44,488 nt of DNA from Bifidobacterium imperatoris (GTDB lineage: Bacteria; Actinomycetota; Actinomycetes; Actinomycetales; Bifidobacteriaceae). The position numbers and the translations under genes are program-made. The first letter of the stretch is position 1. Each line of letters begins with the position of its first letter. Positions 1 to 7,271 of this stretch are shown here, one piece after another. The notes under the pieces are model-generated. The model did no database searches. It saw only the letters and a program-made list of their open reading frames with translations, and was not told where the DNA came from. The stretch lies in NCBI RefSeq assembly GCF_002860405.1, contig NZ_NMWV01000019.1:1-44488 (forward strand), given 5' to 3'.

Positions 1-68
1 ACTATTCTTCGCAAAAAATGAATGCACAAAAGCCCAGAAAATAGCGCGACATGCCCACGCGTGCGTAA

Positions 69-97
69 TTTGCATTATTGTGAAATACATGTAAACT
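69..97 (+). promoter_or_regulatory. Candidate promoter of the tRNA-Asn pair
   Basis: A TTTGCA box (69-74) lies 17 bases before a TAAACT box (92-97), about 40 bases upstream of the first tRNA. The region is AT-rich compared with its surroundings. The -35 is only a fair match to TTGACA, so this is inferred from position and spacing. Confidence 0.35.
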
Positions 98-139
98 ATA
101 TGACTTGTGCGCGAGAGAAATCTCAAGCATGAAAGCCAT

Positions 140-212
<73 letters not shown>

Positions 213-251
213 CTCATCTGGCCGGAAACGTCCAGAATGAAAATTGAATAT

Positions 252-324
<73 letters not shown>

Positions 325-331
325 CCATATG

Positions 332-360
332 AAGCCTCTTGAAAATTCAAGAGGCTTTTG
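332..360 (+). terminator. Rho-independent terminator of the tRNA-Asn operon
   Basis: Perfect inverted repeat AAGCCTCTTGAA (332-343) and TTCAAGAGGCTT (346-357), followed by a TTTTG tail. It lies just after the second tRNA-Asn. Confidence 0.85.
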
Positions 361-458
361 TTTTCCCAGAATTTTCAGCAACAGGCTATATAGTCGCTTC
401 GATAGTCATCGGCAGTAGCCGGTTACTCTGTGTCCATCGATTCTTCAAATTTGAATAC

Positions 459-494
459 AAAAAAGAGTGCATGATTTTACGCAATCATGCACTC
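459..494 (-). terminator. Terminator downstream of tsaD
   Basis: Perfect 12-bp arms GAGTGCATGATT (465-476) and AATCATGCACTC (483-494) with a 6-base loop. On the minus strand the stem is followed by a TTTTTT run (459-464). It lies 13 bases past the tsaD stop and ends the minus-strand gene block. Confidence 0.88.
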
Positions 495-506
495 CTCAAA
501 TAAAAA

Positions 507-1550
507 CTACATGGAGACTTGAGTCAGTGGCATTGCGGAATTGATCGGAAAATCAGGAGTACTGGGCGCGACTCCGGCTTCAACCAGATTCACGCCGAGC
601 ATGGCCACCATAGCACCGTTATCGGTGCACAGCTTGAGCTGTGGAATGCGAACTTCTACGCCGCACTGTTCGCCATATTCAAGCAGCTTGGCCCTAAGCT
701 GCGAGTTGGCGGAGAATCCACCGCCCACAATCAAAGTCTCGGAACCGTACTGCTCACAGCCACGCATGGCCTTACGAGCCAATACGGTAGCCACGGAATC
801 CGCCAATGAAGCGCACACATCGTCCACAGGAATCTCATGCCCTGCGGCTTGTTCGCCTTCCACCCAACGTGCCACAGCGGTCTTTACTCCGGAGAAGCTG
901 AAATCATACGGATGTGCAGCACCGGCCTTGCCTTGAGTCAAGCCCATCGGCACTTTAATGGCATGTGGATCGCCGTTTTGCGCATGGCGGTCAATATGAG
1001 GTCCACCCGGGTAGGGGAAGCCCAGCAGACGGGCAACCTTGTCGAAGCACTCCCCCGCAGCATCATCCAACGTGGTACCTACCACGTCAATCTTGCGCGG
1101 CATATCTTCCACATGCAGCAGCGACGTATGACCACCGGAAACAATCAGAGCCAGTGTATCCGGTGGGAAAGCACCAAACTGCAACTGGGTTACTGCAATA
1201 TGCCCAATCACATGATTGATGCCGTAAATCGGCTTATTTGCCGCCCAAGCCAGCGCTTTGGCTCCGGAAACACCCACGGCAAGGCATCCAGCAAGACCAG
1301 GGCCTGCAGACACGGCGATAGCGTCCACGTCAGCCAGCGTCATGTTCGCATCCGCCAGTGCTTTGGACACGCACGGCACGAATGCTTCAGCGTGTGCTCG
1401 GGATGCGATTTCCGGAATCACACCGCCATAACGGGCATGCTCCTCCATTGAAGAAGCAACGACATTGGAGAGTAGTTCACGGCCGCATACAATGGCCGCC
1501 GCGGTTTCATCACAGGTGGATTCGATACCCAGCACGATTGGTTCGCTCAT
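507..1550 (-). CDS. tsaD: tRNA threonylcarbamoyladenosine transferase TsaD
   Basis: TsaD (Kae1/Gcp family) transfers the threonylcarbamoyl group to A37 of ANN-decoding tRNAs, working with TsaB and TsaE. The 347-residue protein has the full ASKHA fold: the N-terminal GIESTCDETAAAI segment (8-20), the metal-binding pair H113 and H117 in NHVIGH, a SGGHT motif in the middle, and a GGGFSAN motif near the C terminus. Length is normal for the family. The start overlaps the rimI stop by four bases (ATGA), so translation is probably coupled. The partners tsaB and tsaE lie directly upstream in the same operon, giving the complete t6A cofactor set apart from TsaC. A strong terminator follows. Confidence 0.97.
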   Translation of the reverse strand: MSEPIVLGIESTCDETAAAIVCGRELLSNVVASSMEEHARYGGVIPEIASRAHAEAFVPCVSKALADANMTLADVDAIAVSAGPGLAGCLAVGVSGAKALAWAANKPIYGINHVIGHIAVTQLQFGAFPPDTLALIVSGGHTSLLHVEDMPRKIDVVGTTLDDAAGECFDKVARLLGFPYPGGPHIDRHAQNGDPHAIKVPMGLTQGKAGAAHPYDFSFSGVKTAVARWVEGEQAAGHEIPVDDVCASLADSVATVLARKAMRGCEQYGSETLIVGGGFSANSQLRAKLLEYGEQCGVEVRIPQLKLCTDNGAMVAMLGVNLVEAGVAPSTPDFPINSAMPLTQVSM

Positions 1551-2098
1551 GATTGTCTCTCCTGTTCCTTGCCCTGTTCATCATTGATGTTCTGTTCGTC
1601 AGCAGAACCGTTGCTCTGCTTGCTTTGAAAGCCCACAATTCTCGGTTTTAAATCCAAAGACATGACGTAAGCGTCAATGCCTTCCGGCTGATAGTACCGT
1701 TTGCGCAAACCGATTCGTTCGAATCCAAGGCCACGGTAAAGCTCAATGGCAGACGTATTGATAACGCTGACTTCAAGCAGCATACGCTGCGCGCCCTGCT
1801 TGTTCGCTCGCTCAATAAGATCAGTCATAAGACTGCGAGCTATGCCTTGGCGTTGATATGCTTTGCCGACGCCCACATCCATGATTTCCGCGTCTTCGCC
1901 GTCATACCAGTAACCGGCGAATCCTCGAATCGCATGAGTATCGTCATCCATGTCGAAGACGTATGTGCGCCCTGTACCTTCTATTTCTTGGCGAACGGAA
2001 GCTTCGCTCCACGCGTGGTTGCCGAACAATTCGACTTCCAACGCACGCATAGCGACGATGGCCGGCTCCACGCCCAGTTCATTCGCGTCAACCAGCAT
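1547..2098 (-). CDS. rimI: Ribosomal-protein alanine N-acetyltransferase RimI-like (GNAT)
   Basis: GNAT-family acetyltransferase of 183 residues. RimI acetylates the N-terminal alanine of ribosomal protein S18 from acetyl-CoA. The acetyl-CoA loop is visible as GVGKAYQRQGIARSLM near residues 76-91, followed by the typical L-E-V...N-x-x-A-x-x-L-Y-x-x-x-G-F-x-x-x-G-x-R-x-x-Y-Y signature ending at about residue 140. The last ~30 residues are a hydrophilic Gln/Asn/Glu tail absent from short RimI proteins. It overlaps tsaB by one base and tsaD by four. The tsaB-rimI-tsaD order is common in Gram-positive bacteria. The acetylation target here is inferred from family and context. Confidence 0.92.
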   Translation of the reverse strand: MLVDANELGVEPAIVAMRALEVELFGNHAWSEASVRQEIEGTGRTYVFDMDDDTHAIRGFAGYWYDGEDAEIMDVGVGKAYQRQGIARSLMTDLIERANKQGAQRMLLEVSVINTSAIELYRGLGFERIGLRKRYYQPEGIDAYVMSLDLKPRIVGFQSKQSNGSADEQNINDEQGKEQERQS

Positions 2099-2907
2099 CA
2101 GTTGGTACGCTCCGCGCCTTCATGACCGAGCACATGTTTGAGCGGAGCTGGAATCTCGGCATCCGGGCGGCGCAAATACAACGGCTCGACTGGAGCACCG
2201 ACGTTATGTTCGGCGTTCAGCAGGGCTTCGCTCGCGAAAATAGACAATCCTTGTTCGCCTTGGTCAAGCACTGAGGATTCCTCAATATCGTCTAAGTGCT
2301 CGATATGTTCGAGAACGGAGGCATACTTGTGCGCACCGTGACCAATCACATCGACTATGACCTGTCCGCCGATGGTCTGCTGATATTCCTGAGCGGCTTG
2401 GTTGACCCTGTTCACTATGGATTCGGGATAGTCGATATCCATTGCGATAAGCGGTTTAGCGAGCGCCGGCACATCAGACTCACTGCCAGCTAAAGGTGTG
2501 TCGCATAGTTCAAAATACAGCTGTTTGCGGCGCGCATCATTCACCGCCAACGTCAGTACATGGAATTCATGCTGATTGCCGAGCGTACCGGCCTTGCTGC
2601 GGCGAATAAGATTCCATTGTGCTTGAGGTTCCAGTACATTTTGTCCTAGCAATGTGGCGCCGGTCGCGAAAGCGAGCGCTTTGGCTGCCACAATGCCTGC
2701 GCGCAAGCCGGTGAAGGGTGCAGGGCCCACGCCTGCCACGATGGTGCTGATATCTGATGGCTGGTAACCGGCTTCTTCTACTGCTTGCGCAATGTTGACT
2801 TGGAGTTTTTCCACATGGGTGCGTGAGTCCGTCTCGACAATGGGTTCATGCCCCACAACACCTACCGTTGAGCCGAATGACGTATCAATCACCAGCGTGC
2901 AGCCCAT
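2098..2907 (-). CDS. tsaB: tRNA t6A biosynthesis protein TsaB
   Basis: TsaB (YeaZ) is the non-catalytic ASKHA paralogue of TsaD. It heterodimerises with TsaD and, with the TsaE ATPase, supports t6A37 formation. The protein has 269 residues and opens with the family pattern LVIDTSFGSTVGVV. A V-G-x-G-P-x-P-F-T-G-L-R-A-G segment near residues 57-72 matches the YeaZ signature. The TsaD metal-binding His pair is absent, as expected. The start is well supported: GAGGAG lies 6 bases before the ATG. A 115-base gap separates it from tsaE, so an internal promoter is possible, but I see no clear one. Confidence 0.93.
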   Translation of the reverse strand: MGCTLVIDTSFGSTVGVVGHEPIVETDSRTHVEKLQVNIAQAVEEAGYQPSDISTIVAGVGPAPFTGLRAGIVAAKALAFATGATLLGQNVLEPQAQWNLIRRSKAGTLGNQHEFHVLTLAVNDARRKQLYFELCDTPLAGSESDVPALAKPLIAMDIDYPESIVNRVNQAAQEYQQTIGGQVIVDVIGHGAHKYASVLEHIEHLDDIEESSVLDQGEQGLSIFASEALLNAEHNVGAPVEPLYLRRPDAEIPAPLKHVLGHEGAERTN

Positions 2908-3022
2908 GTATGCTCCTCGTAAATCTGAACTTCTTTAAGTGGAAACCTTTAGAGAGTGTACATCGAGGAGTCTATGGGCGCAGAAGACATGCATGCATAC
3001 GCATGCAATCTGTTTTCCGGAA

Positions 3023-3580
3023 TTACAGATTGAAGTCTTCCCAGCGTGCGCCGACTGGTACGAAGGTGACGGTTCGGATACCGTTGCTGGTGAGTTCCGT
3101 TGTGGGACCATCGTTCTGCGCATGTTCCAATGGTCGGTCGATGTGGATTTCAAGGCGTTCGCTGGCTAATGCGCTGGCCATTTGTTCGCCCCATTCCATG
3201 AGAATCACTGTGTTTTCGCTAGGGTCTTCAAGTTCTTCGTCCAATCCTAGGGATTCCAATTCATCCAGAAGTCGACCGATGGTGTCTTGTCCTGGCGCGT
3301 ATGAGGAACCGCCTAGGCGGTAGGCGTCAACATGGATGAGATGTGCCGGCTCTCCATTGGCGAACTGTCCGTTCAGTTCGCGGGCGATGGTGAATGTGGG
3401 CGATACGATGGGTTCGGTGATGCCCAGGCCTGAGCCGAATCCTTGGGCAAAGGTGGTTTTGCCGGCACCCAGTGGTCCGGACAGCAGTAGTACATCGCCG
3501 CCATGTACGAGCGAGGCGACTTGTTTGCCGAGCTCCTGCATGGCTTCGCCTGTGGCAACTTCGATGATGTGTGTGTTCAT
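3023..3580 (-). CDS. tsaE: t6A biosynthesis ATPase TsaE
   Basis: P-loop ATPase of the TsaE (YjeE) family that binds the TsaB-TsaD dimer and drives its catalytic cycle. The Walker A motif GPLGAGKTT is at residues 35-43. The family signature SPTFTIA follows at about 60-66, then LIHVDAYRL, and the Walker B-like ILMEWGE near 125-131. At 185 residues it is longer than the usual ~155; the extra length is an acidic stretch before the WGE motif and a C-terminal extension. It sits 11 bases after holA on the same strand, so the two are almost certainly co-transcribed. Confidence 0.94.
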   Translation of the reverse strand: MNTHIIEVATGEAMQELGKQVASLVHGGDVLLLSGPLGAGKTTFAQGFGSGLGITEPIVSPTFTIARELNGQFANGEPAHLIHVDAYRLGGSSYAPGQDTIGRLLDELESLGLDEELEDPSENTVILMEWGEQMASALASERLEIHIDRPLEHAQNDGPTTELTSNGIRTVTFVPVGARWEDFNL

Positions 3581-3591
3581 GTGTAATGGTC

Positions 3592-4560
3592 CTATCGTCC
3601 TTTATGGCTGATGTCTTCAATGCAACGTTCGAGTGCGTACAACGGATCGCCGCCATTGGTTTTGCTCTGCTCATCCGCCCAGGCCAGCATGCGGATGCAG
3701 TGTGACATGCCTGCTGAAGTCCAGCCGCCCAACTGTCGTGTGGCATTGCGCAATACCCACGGATTGGTTTTGGCTTCGGCTTGCGAGATCGTACCGGATT
3801 TTACCGCTGCGGCTTTGGCCAGAGTACGCAGTTTCATAGCCAAGGCGCCAATCAGCGCGATTGGATCGGTGCCTTGTTCCACTGCGGCTCGCATCATGAC
3901 GATGGCTTGTGCCGTATGCCCTTCAATGGCTTTATCGGCAACGGCGAAACCAGTGACCTGTGGGTTGGCTGTCAAATACTGGTTGACACGTTCCAAGCCA
4001 ATAGGATTATCGTCGAAATCAAAGCAGAGTTGTTCGCACATGGCAGCAAGCTCGCCGGTCTTGCCGCCGAGCACGGCAATCAGTTGTTGGGCTGCTGCCG
4101 GTTCAACTCGCCTCTTGCGTTTCTCGAATTCTTTATACACGAAATTCAACTGCGCATCAGGCTTTTTTAGATCCGGCACTTCTTCTTTGCCGGCACCGGC
4201 TTTGATTATCTGTTCAAGGATGCGTTTTCCTTTGGCACCGCCCTCATGCTGGCAGATGACAATGCTTGAACCGGCAGGGTCTTTAACAGCCTGTTTGGTG
4301 TAGGAGATGATGGCTTCAGCGAGTTTTTCGTCAGCATTCTGCAGGTTATCGACGCGAACTACGGCAACATCGGAAAGCAGAGAAGGGCTAACAGCCTCAT
4401 CGAAAGCATATTGGTCAGCATTGGTTGCATCCATCTCGATGAGTTCCGCGTCAGGGCGCGCCTTCAGTGCTTCCGCGCATAGTTCCTTAACGCGCGAAGC
4501 ATTCAGATATGAGTCTCCTCCGGGAACCACTTTTACCGGAGTATTCGCTGTTCTGGCCAT
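3592..4560 (-). CDS. holA: DNA polymerase III delta subunit
   Basis: HolA is the clamp-loader subunit that opens the beta clamp. The 322-residue protein has the degenerate AAA+ N-terminal domain seen in delta (start around VVPGGDSYLNASRV), the conserved VVRVDNLQNAD strand/helix, and the C-terminal helical collar region with ALAMKLRTLAKA (R-T/L-x-x-x-A pattern), which is typical of this family. I place the start at the ATG at 4560 because GGGGAG lies 9 bases upstream. An in-frame ATG at 4590 would add ten residues that do not look conserved. comEC ends 51 bases upstream. The comEA-comEC-holA order is widely conserved in Gram-positive bacteria, which supports all three names. Confidence 0.93.
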   Translation of the reverse strand: MARTANTPVKVVPGGDSYLNASRVKELCAEALKARPDAELIEMDATNADQYAFDEAVSPSLLSDVAVVRVDNLQNADEKLAEAIISYTKQAVKDPAGSSIVICQHEGGAKGKRILEQIIKAGAGKEEVPDLKKPDAQLNFVYKEFEKRKRRVEPAAAQQLIAVLGGKTGELAAMCEQLCFDFDDNPIGLERVNQYLTANPQVTGFAVADKAIEGHTAQAIVMMRAAVEQGTDPIALIGALAMKLRTLAKAAAVKSGTISQAEAKTNPWVLRNATRQLGGWTSAGMSHCIRMLAWADEQSKTNGGDPLYALERCIEDISHKGR

Positions 4561-4611
4561 AGGCTCCATCTCCCCACACCCATTGGACAATCTTCGAGTG
4601 CCATAAATCAG

Positions 4612-6387
4612 CTAACCGTGTAGCAGCAGGCGGAGCGTCTCATGCCACCATACTGTGAAGCGCACGCGTTGCGCAGGCAATCTACCGAATCGTTCGCCAA
4701 GCAGCCCCGGTTCGATGCGCCTGCGCTGCAACCAATGCGATGCGTATTTCATCATCAAGAACACGACAACTTCCAGTGCAAGCGTCAGCAAAACACCCTT
4801 GGCATTTTCAGGCCAGGCCATAGCCGCCCAATCACTGCCGCCCAGCCAAGTGGCAATACGCTCCATAACCAGCGTGCACCATGAAGCTATTCGCACCAAT
4901 ACCAGCGCAAGCCACGGCACGCACCAGGCGCAGCATAATCCCATAAGACCGGCCATCGTGGCCAACGATACCAATGGGGAAACCAACAGATTAGCGAGTA
5001 CGGACAGCAACGGCAGTTCCGGCTCCATCAGCACCTGAATAGGCACAGTGAACATTTGCGCTGCAATGGTCATGGCCGCAGCTTGAGCAATCGGCTGGGG
5101 CATCGCATGGTTCAACACACATTCGATCCGATTGGCATACAGCACAATCCCTAATACCGCGGCGCAAGACAATGCGAACCCATAGCTACGTGACATATCA
5201 GGCTTGAGTATCACAGTACCGATAACCGTCCAGCATAAGGCGCTTAACGCCTGTGCTCTGCGCCCGCACGCATAGGAAACCGCTCCCATCAGACCCATGA
5301 TGAGCGCACGCGTCACCGAGTCTCCCGGAAACACCACTGCAGCCAATGCCATATACGCGAACGACATCAGCACAGCGATAATTCGTCTATCAGCCAGCAA
5401 CCACATACCGGTACGCCGTATCAATGATGCGAGCAATACAAAATGCCCACCGGAGACCGCCATCAAATGCATGATGCCGGCTTTGCGAAAGTATTCCTCA
5501 ACAGCATTCGCATACGTGTCATTGACAGGTTCGGATGGCGTTTCCGCGTCAAAATAATCCTGCCCGAGCACACCCATAGTCATTCCCGGTACGAGTATGC
5601 GTCCCTGCTCATCCAATGTTTCCGTAATACGAAAGAACGCGTGCTGCATTCGTGTCACCACGCGGCGATGCCAAGGCGGCGCCCGCAATTGGGTGACGGT
5701 ATCGTTCCGGGAATCGGATGCCGTATCAACAAGCATCCATAGGGGCATGCGACCGTATTCGGCGTTGCGTACGATGCCGGTAAACCGGTATTGTGCTGCT
5801 CGTTGCAACACAGTGCATTCACTGTATTGAGCGTAGAGTCTGGCTGAAGCGAAGGAACGCCGTTCAACACCGTTCACGGTGATGGCATCGAATCGCATGT
5901 CCGCTTGGCAAGCGTAGTCGCGCTGGTCCGATACGAGTATCGGGGTCATTATGGTGGCTTGCGCGATGATGGTTTCCTCGTCGGCATTCTTTGCATGTTG
6001 TGCATGCTGTGTGGCGGGATCGAGCCATGTGCGTGTATCTGACGCTGTCGCGGTCATTGTTGCGATGATTGCCGCAGCGAGGCACACGTAGAGCATTCCC
6101 GACCGGTGGGCTCTTGATTGTAAGGCGATAGCGAGCACTATGAGCAGTGTTGCGGCTCCTATTATGCTTACGACTGCCATCATTGGGCTTAGCGGCAAAA
6201 TCAGCCATTGTGCTATGGCGCTCGCGAGGTTCTGCGTTTGCCCATCATCCGATTGGGACTGTTGCGACGACGCATAATAGGCAAACATTTGATGCGTGAA
6301 CAGACTTGATGCCCATATGGTAATGGCAGCGGGCAGAAGACGACGGTCTCTGCTTCCCTGCTCTCTGAGCATATGATCGGCATTCAT
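4612..6387 (-). CDS. comEC: ComEC/Rec2-type DNA uptake channel protein, short form
   Basis: Polytopic inner-membrane protein expected to carry single-stranded DNA across the membrane during transformation. The 591 residues begin with a few transmembrane helices, then a soluble OB-like (DUF4131-type) region at about 130-230. The competence domain follows, with the hallmark G-I-M-H-L-M-A-V-S-G-x-H segment near residue 305 and many C-terminal helices. The C-terminal metallo-beta-lactamase domain of full-length ComEC (700-800 residues) is missing: the protein ends soon after the last membrane helices. It overlaps comEA by four bases and is followed by holA. Whether it supports transformation in this organism is unknown. 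Confidence 0.9.
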   Translation of the reverse strand: MNADHMLREQGSRDRRLLPAAITIWASSLFTHQMFAYYASSQQSQSDDGQTQNLASAIAQWLILPLSPMMAVVSIIGAATLLIVLAIALQSRAHRSGMLYVCLAAAIIATMTATASDTRTWLDPATQHAQHAKNADEETIIAQATIMTPILVSDQRDYACQADMRFDAITVNGVERRSFASARLYAQYSECTVLQRAAQYRFTGIVRNAEYGRMPLWMLVDTASDSRNDTVTQLRAPPWHRRVVTRMQHAFFRITETLDEQGRILVPGMTMGVLGQDYFDAETPSEPVNDTYANAVEEYFRKAGIMHLMAVSGGHFVLLASLIRRTGMWLLADRRIIAVLMSFAYMALAAVVFPGDSVTRALIMGLMGAVSYACGRRAQALSALCWTVIGTVILKPDMSRSYGFALSCAAVLGIVLYANRIECVLNHAMPQPIAQAAAMTIAAQMFTVPIQVLMEPELPLLSVLANLLVSPLVSLATMAGLMGLCCAWCVPWLALVLVRIASWCTLVMERIATWLGGSDWAAMAWPENAKGVLLTLALEVVVFLMMKYASHWLQRRRIEPGLLGERFGRLPAQRVRFTVWWHETLRLLLHG

Positions 6388-7178
6388 TCGACTTTCACCT
6401 GCTCTCGCATCTTTTCCAATGTTTTTGAGCCGATACCAGTAACGTCCATTAACTGATCGACCGATGTGTAACGTCCTATGGTTTTGCGATGGTCGATGAT
6501 GCGTTGTGCTGTGACTGGTCCGACTCCGATAATGGATTGCAATTCCTCAGATGATGCGGTGTTGATGTTGATTCGTGTATCCGTGCTGACAGATGAATCG
6601 TCCGTGGGGTGTTCACCGTTCGGCGTTTCCTCATTTGTTTGCGTTGCTTCACCCGCATTTGCCGAGTTGTCGGTTTCTTCGCCACTCACTGTTGCGGATG
6701 AACTGCCGACGCCGGCATTGGCAATGGCCGTTAGGTTCATGGATTGTTGCACGATCAACGCCAGACTCAAACCCAATATGGCCATGAGGAGCACGATAAC
6801 CACCAGTGCATGCCCTGGAGTCAGCAGGGTTCTCGGCTTGTCCCGCATCAGCATAGGGCGATTCATATCCGTGGCATCACTGTCAGATGAGCGCACTCCG
6901 ATAAACGCGCTTAATGGTTTGCGGCTATGTGTCGTTGCATTGCCGTCCGCAACCGGTATTGGTGTCGCAATAACGTCGGAACCAGGAGGAGGTGGAATGG
7001 CATGCTGCTGATCGGAGGGATCTGCAACCGTGTTGCGAGCGGGTTCAGTGAATCGCACGAACTCATGCTTTGCTACCGGCTTAGTGACGCCAGCATCACC
7101 AGCATCCACTAAGCCGCGCAATCGTCGTCCTGATGTTTCAGTTCGTACGGGACGTGTTGTGATACGAAAAATGCTCAT
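6384..7178 (-). CDS. comEA: ComEA-type helix-hairpin-helix DNA-binding protein
   Basis: Membrane-anchored DNA receptor of the competence system. The 264 residues comprise a polar ~120-residue N-terminal extension, one membrane helix at about 122-144, a Thr/Glu/Asn-rich linker, and a C-terminal tandem helix-hairpin-helix domain (about 203-264) with ININTASSEEL, IIGVGPVTAQRIIDHR and VTGIGSKTLEKM. Canonical ComEA begins close to the membrane helix, so the long cytoplasmic N terminus is unusual. The start codon at 7178 lies inside a perfect hairpin with no good ribosome-binding site upstream. A downstream start, for example the ATG at 6866 just before the membrane helix, is a real alternative. 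It overlaps comEC by four bases. Confidence 0.88.
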   Translation of the reverse strand: MSIFRITTRPVRTETSGRRLRGLVDAGDAGVTKPVAKHEFVRFTEPARNTVADPSDQQHAIPPPPGSDVIATPIPVADGNATTHSRKPLSAFIGVRSSDSDATDMNRPMLMRDKPRTLLTPGHALVVIVLLMAILGLSLALIVQQSMNLTAIANAGVGSSSATVSGEETDNSANAGEATQTNEETPNGEHPTDDSSVSTDTRININTASSEELQSIIGVGPVTAQRIIDHRKTIGRYTSVDQLMDVTGIGSKTLEKMREQVKVE

Positions 7179-7208
7179 GAATCCACGCTGATGGATTCAT
7201 GAGCATTT
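7162..7208 (-). terminator. Perfect 17-bp hairpin between leuS and comEA, overlapping the comEA start
   Basis: Arms AAATGCTCATGAATCCA (7169-7185) and TGGATTCATGAGCATTT (7192-7208) are exact reverse complements around a 6-base loop. Read on the minus strand, the second arm ends in a run of five T. That makes it a plausible leuS terminator 64 bases past the leuS stop. The comEA ATG (7176-7178) is within the stem, so it could also block or attenuate comEA translation. The stem is only moderately GC-rich, so terminator strength is uncertain. Confidence 0.6.
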
Positions 7209-7271
7209 GTCCAGCTGAAACGGGCTATGTGGTTCTAGCTTACGAAGTTATCCACATTCTCCTTATCCGGC

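Noticed and set aside
2984..3007. Run of overlapping GCATGC units between tsaB and tsaE
   Set aside because: Short, with no tail or partner sites. It looks like chance palindromic sequence.
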